64,000 nucleotides of DNA, from assembly GCF_012932915.1 (NCBI RefSeq), contig NZ_VCQU01000004.1, positions 496,001-560,000 of the forward strand, in the 5' to 3' direction. This stretch comes from Antrihabitans stalactiti. GTDB taxonomy: Bacteria; Actinomycetota; Actinomycetes; Mycobacteriales; Mycobacteriaceae. Of this stretch, positions 18,123-28,058 are shown one piece after another; position 1 is the first letter of the stretch, and every line of letters begins with the position of its first letter. A model generated the notes under the pieces. It saw only the letters and a program-made list of their open reading frames with translations, was not told the DNA's origin and did not search any database. Made by a program: the position numbers and the translations under genes.

Positions 18123-18440
18123 TCAGCCGCGTGACGGCAGCACCGCAAACAACCACCCAGCGCCGGTCGGATCTGCTGCCGCCAAACCGGGGTCGGAACT
18201 CACCGCGTCGTTGACGATGGTGACTCGACCGGTCACCGGTGAGTACAGGCCGGTCGACTCACCTGCGGACACGACCACACCACATTGTGCTCCCGCCTCG
18301 ACGACGGACCCGACCCGCGGAAGATCGACAGCCGAGACCGCTCCGATCTGCTGCGCAACGACGGGCATCATGCTGATTCGCAAGGGCACGTCGAAATAGT
18401 TGGTGCTGGTCGCGACAGTCAGCCAGTTCTGCGTAGCCAT
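18123..18440 (-). CDS. Glycine-cleavage H-protein homologue lacking the lipoyl lysine
   Basis: A 105-residue protein that follows the H-protein fold along its length (IGAVSAVDLPRVGSVV, LYSPVTGRV, GLAAADPTGAGWL). The canonical lipoylation stretch ESVKAxSDLY reads VSAGESTGLY here, so the modified Lys is replaced by Gly, and there is no lysine anywhere in the protein. It therefore cannot carry lipoate in the normal way. It is the last gene of the sarcosine oxidase operon, downstream of purU, and ends 12 bp from the convergent YceI gene. The start at ATG 18440 has AGAAAGG upstream. Function unknown; it may dock on GcvT-like domains without catalysis. Confidence 0.8.
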   Translation of the reverse strand: MATQNWLTVATSTNYFDVPLRISMMPVVAQQIGAVSAVDLPRVGSVVEAGAQCGVVVSAGESTGLYSPVTGRVTIVNDAVSSDPGLAAADPTGAGWLFAVLPSRG

Positions 18441-18466
18441 CGGAAGATGCCTTTCTGATTGGGTTT

Positions 18467-19315
18467 TCAGCGAAATACGACGGTGCTCGTGTCGTTGAGC
18501 AGAACGCGGCGTTGGCAGTGCCAACGGACCGCCCGCGAGAGTGCGAGGGCTTCGGCGTCGCTGCCGACCGTTGCCAGCCGACGCGGATCGTAGGTGTGGT
18601 CGATCCGAATCACTTCTTGCTCGATGATCGGACCCTCGTCGAGATCGGGCGTGACGTAATGCGCTGTGGCGCCGACGTATTTGACGCCGCGATCGAACGC
18701 CTGGTGATACGGCTTCGCGCCCTTGAACCCCGGGAGGAAGGAGTGATGGATGTTGATTGCGCGTCCGCGCAAAGCCGTGCACATCTCGTCCGACAGCACC
18801 TGCATGTAGCGCGCGAGGACAACCAAGTCCGCCTGGTATTCATCGACCAGATCCAGCAAGCGGGCTTCGGCCTCTCGCTTGGTCGCTGGCGTGACCGGCA
18901 CATGAATATAGGGCAGGCCGACAGCCTCGGCCATCGGTCGCAAATCCTCGTGATTGGAGACGACGGCGACGATCTCGGCACCGAGTGTGCCCGCGCGCCA
19001 ACGGAAGATGAGGTCGTTGAGACAGTGCCCCAGCCGCGAGACCATCACGAGCACGCGTTGCGGCCGGTCGTCGGTGAGCTCGAACGTCGTGCCGAACTCG
19101 TCTGCCACTTCCTCGAACTCGGCACACAGTTGCGCAACGTCGGCTTCCTGCGCGGACACGAAAGCGGTTCGCATGAACAGCGAGCCACGGAGGACGTCGT
19201 CGAATTGCTGATGCTCGATGATGTCGCACCCGTGCCGGAAGAGGAACGAGCTGATCGAATGCACGATTCCCGGGCGTTCTTTGCAGGTCAACGTGAGCGT
19301 GAAGTTGGTTGTCAT
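18467..19315 (-). CDS. purU: Formyltetrahydrofolate deformylase
   Basis: Hydrolyses 10-formyl-THF to formate and THF. The 282 residues comprise an N-terminal ACT domain (about 6-85, TCKERPGIVHSISSFL) and a formyltransferase-like catalytic domain with Asn188 and His190 in NIHHSFLP and Asp226 in DLDEGP, matching the Asn/His/Asp triad of the family. In this operon it can recycle THF loaded with methyl groups from betaine, dimethylglycine and sarcosine. It follows sdaA by 10 bp. Confidence 0.95.
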   Translation of the reverse strand: MTTNFTLTLTCKERPGIVHSISSFLFRHGCDIIEHQQFDDVLRGSLFMRTAFVSAQEADVAQLCAEFEEVADEFGTTFELTDDRPQRVLVMVSRLGHCLNDLIFRWRAGTLGAEIVAVVSNHEDLRPMAEAVGLPYIHVPVTPATKREAEARLLDLVDEYQADLVVLARYMQVLSDEMCTALRGRAINIHHSFLPGFKGAKPYHQAFDRGVKYVGATAHYVTPDLDEGPIIEQEVIRIDHTYDPRRLATVGSDAEALALSRAVRWHCQRRVLLNDTSTVVFR

Positions 19316-19325
19316 CGGTCGCCTT

Positions 19326-20696
19326 TCAACATTCGACGATGTTCAGCGCGAGGCCGCCGCGGGCCGTCTCCTTGTATTTGTCTTTCATGTCCGCACCGGT
19401 CTCGCGCATCGTCTTGATCGCCTTGTCGAGCGTGACGTGGTGATGCCCGTCGCCCCGAACTGCCATGCGGGCGGCGGTGATTGCTTTGATCGAGCCAACG
19501 GCATTGCGTTCGATGCAGGGAATCTGCACGAGCCCGCCGACGGGGTCGCAGGTCAGCCCGAGGTTGTGTTCGATGCCGATCTCGGCAGCGTTCTCGATCT
19601 GTTCCGGAGTGCCGCCAAGTACCGCAGCCAAGCCGGCCGCCGCCATCGAGCAGGCCGATCCGACCTCACCCTGGCACCCGACCTCGGCACCGGAGATCGA
19701 CGCATTCTCTTTGAACAGCAACCCGATTGCGCCGGCGGTGAGCAAGAAATCGACGATTCCGTCGTCTGACGAGTTCAGAAATCGTCGGTAGTAGTGCAAG
19801 ACCGCGGGAACGATGCCAGCAGCACCGTTGGTCGGCGCCGTGACCACCCGTCCGCCCGCGGCATTCTCCTCGTTGACGGCCAACGCGTACATGGTCACCC
19901 ACTCCATAGCGCGCAACGCGTCGTGGTGATCGTCGGCCGCCTCCAGCGTGGCCAGCAGGTTGGCCGCTCGTCTGCGGACTCGCAGACCGCCGGGCAGCAC
20001 CCCGCCGGTCTGCGAGCCGCGAGTGACGCATTCCTGCATCACCGACCAGATGCGCAGGAGGCCGGACCGAATCTCGTCCTCAGTGCGCCACGACAATTCG
20101 TTGGCCAGCATCAATTGGCCGATACTCAGTTCGGTTTCGTGGGTCAACGCGAGCAGTTGATCGCCGGAGTGGAAGGGATATCGCACCGGCGTAGGGTCTT
20201 CGACGATCGCAGCGTTGCCTGTGTCGTCCTCGTCGAGCACGAAACCGCCACCGACGGAGTAGTACTCGCGACTGCAGACCACCCGTCCACCAGCATTGCG
20301 CGCCTCGAACGTCATGCCGTTGGGATGGACGGCCAACTTGCGGCGACGGTGCAGCACGATGTCGTCGTCGATGTCGAATCCGATCAGGCGCGCACCGCCG
20401 AGTCGAAGCCGTCGTTGTGCACGCACAGTTCCGACGCGGGTGTGCGTGGTGGTCGGATCGACCAAGTCCGGCTGCTCACCTTCGAGGCCCAAGACGACCG
20501 CACCGACACTGCCGTGCCCGTGCCCGGTCGCGCCCAGCGATCCGAACAGTTCGACGTGCACGTGCGCCGTCGCGTCCAGCAGCCCCTTGTCGGCAAGCCT
20601 GGTCACGAAGCGATAAGCCGCGCGCATCGGGCCGACGGTGTGCGAACTCGACGGTCCGATACCGATCTTGAACAGATCGAACACGCTGATCGTCAT
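19326..20696 (-). CDS. sdaA: L-serine dehydratase, single-chain iron-sulfur type
   Basis: Deaminates L-serine to pyruvate and ammonia. The 456 residues match the fused alpha-beta type: N-terminal [10 protein letters not shown] (14-23) and C-terminal cysteine-containing stretches ([15 protein letters not shown] and LTCDPVGG...IPC) that hold the oxygen-sensitive [4Fe-4S] cluster. The start at ATG 20696 overlaps the soxG stop by 4 bp. In this operon it completes sarcosine to glycine to serine to pyruvate, given a serine hydroxymethyltransferase encoded elsewhere. Confidence 0.95.
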   Translation of the reverse strand: MTISVFDLFKIGIGPSSSHTVGPMRAAYRFVTRLADKGLLDATAHVHVELFGSLGATGHGHGSVGAVVLGLEGEQPDLVDPTTTHTRVGTVRAQRRLRLGGARLIGFDIDDDIVLHRRRKLAVHPNGMTFEARNAGGRVVCSREYYSVGGGFVLDEDDTGNAAIVEDPTPVRYPFHSGDQLLALTHETELSIGQLMLANELSWRTEDEIRSGLLRIWSVMQECVTRGSQTGGVLPGGLRVRRRAANLLATLEAADDHHDALRAMEWVTMYALAVNEENAAGGRVVTAPTNGAAGIVPAVLHYYRRFLNSSDDGIVDFLLTAGAIGLLFKENASISGAEVGCQGEVGSACSMAAAGLAAVLGGTPEQIENAAEIGIEHNLGLTCDPVGGLVQIPCIERNAVGSIKAITAARMAVRGDGHHHVTLDKAIKTMRETGADMKDKYKETARGGLALNIVEC

Positions 20697-21277
20697 GGGG
20701 TGCCGATGTATTCGGTCGCTGCATCGAGAAGCCAGGCGGCAAGGTAGTGCGCGAACGACGAGCGAACGAGGATCTGGAAGGTAGTGCCGGTGTCGTCGCC
20801 TGCCGCCAACACGACGTTCGCCTGGCCGAGCATGGTCTGCACTGCCGAGTTCGCCGCAAACACCCGTGGGTGCAGATCGATCGAGCAGCCCTGGGCGAGG
20901 ACCTCCCTGGCGTGAGCACCGCTGAGCCACAGCGTCGTCCGTTGGGCGGACACATCGGCAGCAGTGCCACCGAGCTCGGAAACCGCTTCGCGCAGTTCGC
21001 GTTCGAAGGTCTCGGGGGCGTCGGTCGTGCTGGTGACGAGCCATTCGTCCGGGCCCATCCAGATTGCCGTCACCGTGCCCGCCACTGCATACGTCGACGC
21101 CACGGTCGGCAGGTCGATCCCCAATTGCGTGGTGAGCGCGGCCGCAGCGGCGGCGTCGGCCCGCAGGTCGATCATCGTGAGGAACGGCTCTTCGACGATG
21201 CGCACAGTGTCGGGCAGTTCCGCAAAACGCTGCGCGAATGCGTCGAGTGGGCTTGTGCGTCCCAATGTTTCAGCCAT
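20693..21277 (-). CDS. soxG: Sarcosine oxidase gamma subunit
   Basis: Gamma subunit (194 residues) of heterotetrameric sarcosine oxidase. It shows the GcvT-like fold of the family, with WMGPDEWLV (about 73-81) and a C-terminal [16 protein letters not shown]. The start overlaps the soxA end by 8 bp and the stop overlaps sdaA by 4 bp. It stabilises the complex and has no cofactor motif of its own. Confidence 0.9.
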   Translation of the reverse strand: MAETLGRTSPLDAFAQRFAELPDTVRIVEEPFLTMIDLRADAAAAAALTTQLGIDLPTVASTYAVAGTVTAIWMGPDEWLVTSTTDAPETFERELREAVSELGGTAADVSAQRTTLWLSGAHAREVLAQGCSIDLHPRVFAANSAVQTMLGQANVVLAAGDDTGTTFQILVRSSFAHYLAAWLLDAATEYIGTP

Positions 21278-24092
21278 CGCGACGTGCTCCTTCGGGATCG
21301 ACAAGCACGGACCCGGTGACCTCGACCGGCACCAGCGACGCACCGATCGGCACGTGCAGGGTTTCCCCGATCCGGGATCGTCCGGCCTTGACCAGTGCAA
21401 GCGCAAACGTCCGGCCGAGTTCGGCGCTGCGGTAGCTCGACGTGATGTACCCGAGCATCGGCACCGGTGGCGGAGGCAAGGTTTCGTCGGCGCGGTACTC
21501 GATGATCTGGGCGCCTTCCGGCAGGACGAAATCCCGATCCACTGGTAGCAGCCCGACGAGCTGCCGCCGCAACGGATTCTGGTTCTCGATGCGTGCAAAG
21601 GACCGCTTGCCGACGAAGTCGAGCTTCTTCTTCGAGACGGCCCAGCCCATTCCGAGGTCGTGCGGCGTGACCGTGCCGTCGGTGTCCTGACCGACGATCG
21701 GGTAGCCCTTCTCGGCACGCAGGACGTGCATCGTTTCGGTGCCGTACGGCGTGATCGCGTACGGCCGTCCGGCCTCGATCAGCCTCTCCCACAACGCAGG
21801 TGCGTACCAGGAGTTGACGTTCACCTCATAGGCAAGCTCGCCGGAGAAGCTGATCCGTGCGACTCGTACAGCCACTTCGCCGATGCAGGTGTCGCGCCAC
21901 GTCATGAACGGAAACGCGTCGTTGGCGACGTCGAGGTCGGGGAAAACAGCCGCGACAACGTCACGTGACCGCGGACCCACGACGGGGAAGGTCGACCAAT
22001 GCTCGGTGACCGACGTCAGCCGGACCCGCAGGTCTGGCCACTCCGTCTGCAGCCACTCCTCCATCCACTCCAAAATCTTGGCGGCCCCACCTGTAGTGGT
22101 GAAAACGATGAAGCGGTCCTGCGCGAGCCGCATGACCGTGCCGTCGTCGATCACCATTCCGTCGACGCCGCACATCACGCCGTATCGAACGCTGCCGACC
22201 TTCAGGTTGCTCATCAGGTTCGTGTAGATGCGGTCGAGGAGCTCGCCCGCGTCGGCTCCAGACACATCGATCTTGCCGAGGGTCGAACCATCGAGGATGC
22301 CGACCGACGCTCTGACAGCGCCACATTCGCGCAACACGGCGGCATCCATATCCTCGCCCGGCTGCGGATAGTACCGTGGCCGCTTCCACTGGCCGACGTC
22401 CTCGAAGACGGCACCGTGCTCGACGTGCCAGTTGTGCAGCGCGGTCGTACGTTCGGGATCGAAGAGCGCGCCCCGGCTACGGCCTGCCAACGCGGCGAAC
22501 GCAACCGGTGTGTACGGCGGACGAAACGTCGTGGTGCCCAGGGTCTCGATTCCGACACCGAGAAGTTCGGCGGTGATTCCCGACGAGATCACTCCGGATG
22601 TCTTGCCTTGATCGTGCGCAGTGCCGATCGTGGTGTAGCGCTTGATGTGCTCCATCGAACGCATGCCAGCCCCGACTGCACGACGCAGGTCGGCGACCGT
22701 CGCATCGCGTTGCAGGTCGACGAACGCGTCCGCTTCGGAGCCATACGCCACGCGCCACAACACCACTGGATCCGACTCCGCGAGGCTTTCGTCGGAAGCT
22801 GTTGGCAATGAGAGGTTTCCGGCATCGTGCCCGAGATCGATTGCTGCGCGCACCCCGTCGCGCAGACATCCTGCAAGATCGAGAACGCCGTTGGCAGACC
22901 CGGCGACCTCGATGCCACCGAGCCGCTCGCCTGGCACGAACGCGCCCAGTTGGTCGTCGTAGCAAAGCTTGCCGCGCACCTGACTGAACAGATGCACCGC
23001 CGGATTCCAGCCCCCGCTGACGAGGAGCAAGTCGCAGGCAATCGACTCGTCGCCGACCAGTGCGTGGGTGATGCGATCGGTCCCGAGTGTTCCGGTCACT
23101 GCCGCATTCGTGCGGACCGCAATGCCGCGTCGAGCACACTCCTGGTGCAGCGCGACAGGTCCGTCGGCGCGGGCGTCGATGATCGCTTCGATGGTCACGC
23201 CCGCGGTCGCGAGATCCAGGGCCGCCGAGTAGGCGCTGTCGTTGGTCGTGAACACGACAGCTTTCTCGCCGGCCTTCACGCCGTACCGATGCAGGAAGGT
23301 CCGGGCACCGTGCGCGAGCATGATTCCCGGGCGGTCGTTGTCGGCGAACACCACCGGGCGTTCGTGGGCGCCTGCGGCGATGACGATCTGGCTCGCTCGG
23401 ACTCGCCACACCCGTTGCCGGGAGACGTTTTTGGGAGCAGCGAAACCGAGGTGGTCGGTCCGGCGTTCCAGAGCGAGCACGAAACCGTCGTCGTAGTGGC
23501 CGAAGGCGGTGGTGCGTTGCAGGTGCCGGACCTCCGGGTAGGAAGCCAACTCGGCCACCGCGCCGGCCACCCATTCCATGGCGGGCGCGTCGTCGAGGGT
23601 GTCCGCGCTCCCGAGCAGCGAGCCGCCTGCCTCGGACTGCTCGTCGATCAGCACCACCCGAGCACCGGTGCGCGCTGCGGTGAGCGCAGCGGTCAGCCCT
23701 GCGGGGCCAGCGCCGACGACAAGGAGATCGGTGTGCAGATGCTGGGCGTCGTAGCGTGATTCGTCAGGAATATCAGCCAACCGGCCTTGCCCTGGAATGC
23801 CATGAGCGATCAGACCGTCGTACAACTCGACCGTGCTCGCGGACAGCATGGGCTCGGGAAACGGCTGCTCGATCTGGACGAGGCCACCCGTATCCTCGGC
23901 CCAGGCTGCGGTGATACCCCGCGGCCGGCCGAGCTTGATACTCGTCGTGATCGCGTGGATGCCATTGGCGAGCAGCGCCGAGGCCAAGGTATCGCCGCGT
24001 TGCCCGGTCAGGGTGCGACCGCCGAAAGTGAACTCGTACGAGGTGTTTCGGTCGATGCGGCCGCCGTCTGCGGTGCGAAATGGCGCGGTCAT
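21270..24092 (-). CDS. soxA: Sarcosine oxidase alpha subunit
   Basis: Large subunit of 940 residues. It begins with a ferredoxin-like domain (about 10-90) without cluster cysteines, followed by a pyridine-nucleotide/FAD fold with GAGPAG (127-132), and ends in a GcvT-like domain (about 580-940) that binds THF and traps the methyl carbon as 5,10-methylene-THF. In the known enzyme the alpha subunit binds NAD and part of the flavin site. The start is ATG 24092, in a 4-bp overlap with soxD. Length and domain order match characterised Corynebacterium and Pseudomonas enzymes. Confidence 0.95.
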   Translation of the reverse strand: MTAPFRTADGGRIDRNTSYEFTFGGRTLTGQRGDTLASALLANGIHAITTSIKLGRPRGITAAWAEDTGGLVQIEQPFPEPMLSASTVELYDGLIAHGIPGQGRLADIPDESRYDAQHLHTDLLVVGAGPAGLTAALTAARTGARVVLIDEQSEAGGSLLGSADTLDDAPAMEWVAGAVAELASYPEVRHLQRTTAFGHYDDGFVLALERRTDHLGFAAPKNVSRQRVWRVRASQIVIAAGAHERPVVFADNDRPGIMLAHGARTFLHRYGVKAGEKAVVFTTNDSAYSAALDLATAGVTIEAIIDARADGPVALHQECARRGIAVRTNAAVTGTLGTDRITHALVGDESIACDLLLVSGGWNPAVHLFSQVRGKLCYDDQLGAFVPGERLGGIEVAGSANGVLDLAGCLRDGVRAAIDLGHDAGNLSLPTASDESLAESDPVVLWRVAYGSEADAFVDLQRDATVADLRRAVGAGMRSMEHIKRYTTIGTAHDQGKTSGVISSGITAELLGVGIETLGTTTFRPPYTPVAFAALAGRSRGALFDPERTTALHNWHVEHGAVFEDVGQWKRPRYYPQPGEDMDAAVLRECGAVRASVGILDGSTLGKIDVSGADAGELLDRIYTNLMSNLKVGSVRYGVMCGVDGMVIDDGTVMRLAQDRFIVFTTTGGAAKILEWMEEWLQTEWPDLRVRLTSVTEHWSTFPVVGPRSRDVVAAVFPDLDVANDAFPFMTWRDTCIGEVAVRVARISFSGELAYEVNVNSWYAPALWERLIEAGRPYAITPYGTETMHVLRAEKGYPIVGQDTDGTVTPHDLGMGWAVSKKKLDFVGKRSFARIENQNPLRRQLVGLLPVDRDFVLPEGAQIIEYRADETLPPPPVPMLGYITSSYRSAELGRTFALALVKAGRSRIGETLHVPIGASLVPVEVTGSVLVDPEGARRDG

Positions 24093-24367
24093 GGCAGTGC
24101 CGGCTTCTGCTCGTCGGGACGGTAGACACCGTGGAAGCGATAGGTGGCGGTATCGCGGAGTGCGTTGAACCATCGGCGACACCCGGCCGAGTGGTACCAG
24201 CGTTCGGCGAATGTGCCCTTGGGATTGCTGCGGAAGAACACGTAGTGCGCCCATTCCTCGTCCGACAGGTCGGCCGGATTCTCCGGGTAGGCGACATGCG
24301 CCTGGCCGCCGTAGTGAAACTCGGTTTCCTCGCGTGATCCGCACCAAGGACACTCGATCAACTGCAT
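24089..24367 (-). CDS. soxD: Sarcosine oxidase delta subunit
   Basis: Small zinc-binding delta subunit of 92 residues. Cysteines in IECPWCG (6 and 9) and later HSAGC are the likely zinc ligands, and FFRSNPKGTFAERWYHSAGC is diagnostic. The start is set at ATG 24367 because AGGAGG lies exactly 6 bp upstream; ATG 24373 would abut the Shine-Dalgarno. It follows soxB by 10 bp. Confidence 0.92.
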   Translation of the reverse strand: MQLIECPWCGSREETEFHYGGQAHVAYPENPADLSDEEWAHYVFFRSNPKGTFAERWYHSAGCRRWFNALRDTATYRFHGVYRPDEQKPALP

Positions 24368-24377
24368 TTGCATCCTC

Positions 24378-25607
24378 CTAATGCGCGACGGCGGCAGCGC
24401 CGTGCTCGTCCACGAGCGCGCCTGTGACGAAGCGGTCGAGGCTGAACGGTGCGACGTACGGATGCGGCTCGTCGTAGGCCAGGGTGTGCGCCAGACACCA
24501 GCCGACGCCCGGAGTCGCCTTGAAACCGCCTGTCCCCCACCCGCAATTGAGATAGACGTTGTCGTATGGAGTGCGTCCGACGATCGGTGAGGCATCGGGG
24601 CACACATCGACGATTCCGCCCCAGCTGCGCAGCAAGTGCGCCCGGGCGAAAATTGGGAAAAGCTCGACAGCGGCAGCCATCTGACGCTCGATGATGTGAA
24701 ATGCCCCGCGCTGACCGAACCCGTTGTAGGAGTCGATGCCCGCACCCATCACCAATTCACCCTTGTGCGCCTGCGACACGTAAACGTGCACGGCGTTGGA
24801 CATCACGACGGTCGGATGCACCGGTTCCAGCAACTCCGAGACCAGCGCCTGCAATGGATGGCTCTGCACGGGAACGGCAATCCCCAGCATGTCGGTCAGC
24901 ACGGACGTGTGGCCGGCCGCACACAGCGCGATCTTCCCCGCACCGATGGTGCCGAGATTCGTGCGCACTCCCGTCACCCGGTTCCCGTCGGTCTCGAACC
25001 CGACGACCTCGCAGCCCTGGATGATGTCCACCCCGGCCGCATCGGCTCGCCGAGCGAAACCCCAAGCGACATAGTCGTGTTTGGCGATTCCTGCGCGCGG
25101 CTGATAGGTCGCACCCAGTACCGGGTAGCGGATGTTGTCGGAGATGTTGACGATCGGGCACAGCTCCTTGACGCCCTCGGGTCCGACCCATTCGGCGTCG
25201 ATTCCGTTGAGGCGGTTGGCTTCTACTCTGCGCACGCTGTCGCGAACGTCCTGCAGGCTGTGGGCGAGGTTCAGCACTCCCCGCTGGCTGAACAGGATCG
25301 GGTAGCCGAGGTCGTCTTCCAGCCCCTCCCACAACTTCAGCGAATGCTCGTAGATCGCCGAACTCTCGTCCCAGAGATAGTTGGAGCGGATGACCGTCGT
25401 GTTGCGGGCCATGTTGCCGCCGGCGAGCCAACCCTTCTCCAGCACAGCAACATTCGTGATGCCGTGGTTCTGCGCCAGATAGTGCGCCGTTGCAAGGCCG
25501 TGCCCACCGCCGCCGATGATCACGACGTCGTACGACGTGCACGGCTCCGGATTGCGCCACAGGAAATCTGGATGGTCGGGCAGGTCCGCGCCGGGGGCCA
25601 AAGTCAT
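24378..25607 (-). CDS. soxB: Sarcosine oxidase beta subunit
   Basis: Catalytic flavoprotein subunit of 409 residues, first gene of the soxBDAG-sdaA-purU operon. The DAO-family FAD motif is [12 protein letters not shown] (28-39). His177 in AKHDYV corresponds to the residue that carries covalent FMN in the characterised enzyme. With soxA and THF it oxidises sarcosine to glycine, hydrogen peroxide and methylene-THF. A weak GGGAACC precedes ATG 25607. The promoter region shares a palindrome with the divergent GntR gene. Confidence 0.95.
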   Translation of the reverse strand: MTLAPGADLPDHPDFLWRNPEPCTSYDVVIIGGGGHGLATAHYLAQNHGITNVAVLEKGWLAGGNMARNTTVIRSNYLWDESSAIYEHSLKLWEGLEDDLGYPILFSQRGVLNLAHSLQDVRDSVRRVEANRLNGIDAEWVGPEGVKELCPIVNISDNIRYPVLGATYQPRAGIAKHDYVAWGFARRADAAGVDIIQGCEVVGFETDGNRVTGVRTNLGTIGAGKIALCAAGHTSVLTDMLGIAVPVQSHPLQALVSELLEPVHPTVVMSNAVHVYVSQAHKGELVMGAGIDSYNGFGQRGAFHIIERQMAAAVELFPIFARAHLLRSWGGIVDVCPDASPIVGRTPYDNVYLNCGWGTGGFKATPGVGWCLAHTLAYDEPHPYVAPFSLDRFVTGALVDEHGAAAVAH

Positions 25608-25639
25608 CTCGGTTCCCTTCTGTCGAACAGTTGCCGCGA

Positions 25640-25653
25640 ACTGATATATCAGT
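25640..25653. promoter_or_regulatory. 14-bp palindrome between soxB and the GntR gene
   Basis: ACTGATATATCAGT is a perfect palindrome in the short divergent intergenic region, 33 bp from soxB and 68 bp from the GntR start. TATCAG recurs right after it. Its symmetry, position and AT-rich core fit an operator for the FCD-type GntR protein that overlaps both promoters. Binding is inferred. Confidence 0.55.
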
Positions 25654-25720
25654 ATCAGGTTAGAGTAGAGTCACCGCTAGCCGAGGTCAACAGGTGCGGC
25701 AAGATTCGAGGAGGCACATC

Positions 25721-26383
25721 GTGAGCGTGGAGCCGCTGTTCGTCGAGCGCACTGTGTCGGAGGCCGACCGAGCGTACGAGATCATCCGGGAACGCCTGGT
25801 CATGCTCGATATCCGACCCAACGAGCCGGTCAACGACGAAGGCCTGGCGCGCGCACTCGGCTTCGGCAGGACGCCCGTGCGCGAGGCCCTCAAGCGCCTG
25901 GAACGCGACCGACTCATCGTGTCGTTTTCGCGTCGCGGAACCTTCGCAACCACCGTCGACATCACCGACCTGGCACACATCTCGGAAATCCGCACCCAAC
26001 TCGAACCGATCGCCGCAGCCCGCGCCGCCCGGACCGCATCGGCACCTACTCGGCAGCGGCTAGCCGAACTGGCCGACGAGATCACCCAGATCAGCGACGA
26101 TGACGACGACAACCGCGCCCTGCTGAAGACCGACGTGCGCGTGCACCGAGAAATCTATCGAGCGTCGGGTAACCCGTACCTCGAGGATGTGTTGATAACC
26201 CAGGACGCGCACGCCACGCGAATCTGGTGCCTGTTCTTGGACCGCCTCCCGCACGTCGCCGAGCACGTCCGCGAACATGCGCCGCTGTTGCGCGCGATCG
26301 TCGACGGCGACGCAGACCGGGCGGCCGAGCTGACTCTCGCGCACGTGATCGGCTTCGAAAAGTCGATTCGCGAGCTGTTGTAG
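25721..26383 (+). CDS. GntR-family regulator, FCD subfamily
   Basis: A 220-residue regulator with an N-terminal winged helix (about 12-75, ALGFGRTPVREALKRLERDRLI) and an all-helical FCD effector domain whose metal/ligand residues lie in RVHREIYRASGN and later His-containing helices. The start is GTG 25721, preceded by GAGGAGG with 6 bp spacing, in preference to GTG 25694. It is divergent from soxB, so it is the likely regulator of the sarcosine operon. Its stop abuts that of truA. Confidence 0.88.
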   Translation: MSVEPLFVERTVSEADRAYEIIRERLVMLDIRPNEPVNDEGLARALGFGRTPVREALKRLERDRLIVSFSRRGTFATTVDITDLAHISEIRTQLEPIAAARAARTASAPTRQRLAELADEITQISDDDDDNRALLKTDVRVHREIYRASGNPYLEDVLITQDAHATRIWCLFLDRLPHVAEHVREHAPLLRAIVDGDADRAAELTLAHVIGFEKSIRELL

Positions 26384-27259
26384 CTAGCTGCAGCAACCGC
26401 CGTCGGGTGTCAGAGCAGCCCGAACCTCGCGGGTCGTGGTGTTGCGAGCGGCCAGTTCGTCGTCGGCGGGATAGTCGACGCCAACAAGACTCAGTCCGTG
26501 CGCCGGCGCCACGGTCACCGAGCTGGACCGCTCGCGCAATTCGAGCAGCGCGGCAATCGCACTCGGAGTGCGCCTGCCCTCGCCTACCGCGAGGACAGCA
26601 CCGACCAGGCTGCGCACCATCGACCAACAGAATGCATCGGCGCTCACCCGCGCGGTCAGCAGGTCGCCGTCTCGCTCCCAGTCGAATCGCTGCAGCTCAC
26701 GGACCGTGGTGGCGCCCTCACGGCGGCGGCAGAACGCTGAAAAGTCGTGCAGGCCGAGCAATCCGTCGCTGGCGGCCTGCATCGCATCCACGTCCAAGTC
26801 GCGGCGCCACGCGACCACTCCCCTGGCGGCGAGGGGCTGCGCCCCGAACGGCGCGGTCGTCAAGCGGTACACGTAGTGGCGACGCATCGCCGAGAAACGA
26901 GCGTCGAAGTCCGGCGGCGCCACAGCGATTCGCGTGATCCGGACGTCCGTCGGCAAGTACCGGGCCATGCGGAACACGAGGCGGTCAAGGTCGGCAGGCG
27001 CGTCGACGAGGTCCATGTGCGCGACCTGCCCCTCGGCATGCACGCCGGCGTCGGTCCGGCCTGCGACGGTCAGCTGCACCGGCTGCCGCAGCACGTTGCT
27101 CAGCGATTCTTCGAGCACACCGCATACGGTTCGCAGGCCGGGTTGCCGTGCCCAACCCTTGAAATCGGTTCCGTCGTAAGCGATATCGAGGCGATGACGC
27201 ACAGCAGTGAGCCCGCCGTCCCCAATGGGAACGACGGGCTCACTGCGCGAATCAGTCAT
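26384..27259 (-). CDS. truA: tRNA pseudouridine(38-40) synthase
   Basis: Forms pseudouridine in the tRNA anticodon arm. The 291 residues carry the catalytic Asp70 in GRTDAGVHA, the family motif RHYVYRL and a C-terminal [16 protein letters not shown]. It follows rplQ by 23 bp on the same strand, the usual actinobacterial extension of the alpha operon. A short C-terminal tail ends in Cys-Cys-Ser. Confidence 0.95.
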   Translation of the reverse strand: MTDSRSEPVVPIGDGGLTAVRHRLDIAYDGTDFKGWARQPGLRTVCGVLEESLSNVLRQPVQLTVAGRTDAGVHAEGQVAHMDLVDAPADLDRLVFRMARYLPTDVRITRIAVAPPDFDARFSAMRRHYVYRLTTAPFGAQPLAARGVVAWRRDLDVDAMQAASDGLLGLHDFSAFCRRREGATTVRELQRFDWERDGDLLTARVSADAFCWSMVRSLVGAVLAVGEGRRTPSAIAALLELRERSSSVTVAPAHGLSLVGVDYPADDELAARNTTTREVRAALTPDGGCCS

Positions 27260-27282
27260 TGCTGGCCTACAAGCCCGACAAA

Positions 27283-28038
27283 TCAGGACTCGTCGGTCTT
27301 CTCCCGCTGCGACGGCGGCAGCTGGTAACCAGCGGCTTCCGCGGCTTCGGCGTCGGCGAACCAGATCTCGGCGACAGTCGAGTTGTAGAAACGGCTGTCC
27401 GGCACGTGGTACAGCATCGAGTCGGCATTGCCCTTGATGGGGAAGCCCTCGGGCTGCGAACCATCTTCGAGCGGTGCGTGACTGCCTGCCGGGGCAACCT
27501 CTTCAGACGCTGCGACGGCAGACGACTGATCGGTCACGCCATCGGCAACAGCGTCCGCGTTGGCAACCTCGGCGTCGGTCGCGTCGGCCTCGACGGCCGC
27601 AACGACGTTGGCGGGTGCTGCGTCGGCCTTCTTCTTCGAAGCGGCGACGCGCGTTGCGCGGCTTGCTTCGTTGGAGACGGTCGCCTCGCGGACGAGCTCG
27701 ATGATCGCCATCGGCGCGTTGTCACCCTTACGGGGAACGGTTTTGATGATCCGCGTGTAGCCACCGTCACGACCCTCGAACGAGGGACCGATCTCGGCGA
27801 ACAGGGCGTGCACGACGTCCTTGTTGCGGATCACCTTCAGCACCTCGCGACGATGCGCGAGGGTGCCGGCCTTGGCGTGGGTGACGATCTTTTCTGCGTA
27901 CGGACGAAGGCGCTTGGCCTTGTTCTCCGTGGTGGTGATCCGGCCATGCTCGAAGAGCGCTGTGGCCAAGTTGGCCAGAATCGCCTTCTGATGCGAAGCC
28001 GACCCGCCTAGACGGCGACCCTTACTGGGCTTGGGCAT
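27283..28038 (-). CDS. rplQ: 50S ribosomal protein L17 with long C-terminal extension
   Basis: The first 120 residues are a normal L17 ([37 protein letters not shown]). The remaining 130 or so residues are Ala/acidic-rich and repetitive in composition, then end in a short ordered-looking segment ([24 protein letters not shown]). Bacterial L17 is about 120 residues and mycobacterial L17 about 180, so this one is unusually long. Separated from rpoA by a 132-bp hairpin-bearing gap. Confidence 0.95.
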   Translation of the reverse strand: MPKPSKGRRLGGSASHQKAILANLATALFEHGRITTTENKAKRLRPYAEKIVTHAKAGTLAHRREVLKVIRNKDVVHALFAEIGPSFEGRDGGYTRIIKTVPRKGDNAPMAIIELVREATVSNEASRATRVAASKKKADAAPANVVAAVEADATDAEVANADAVADGVTDQSSAVAASEEVAPAGSHAPLEDGSQPEGFPIKGNADSMLYHVPDSRFYNSTVAEIWFADAEAAEAAGYQLPPSQREKTDES

Positions 28039-28058
28039 TGGAGTTTCTCCTGATTAAT

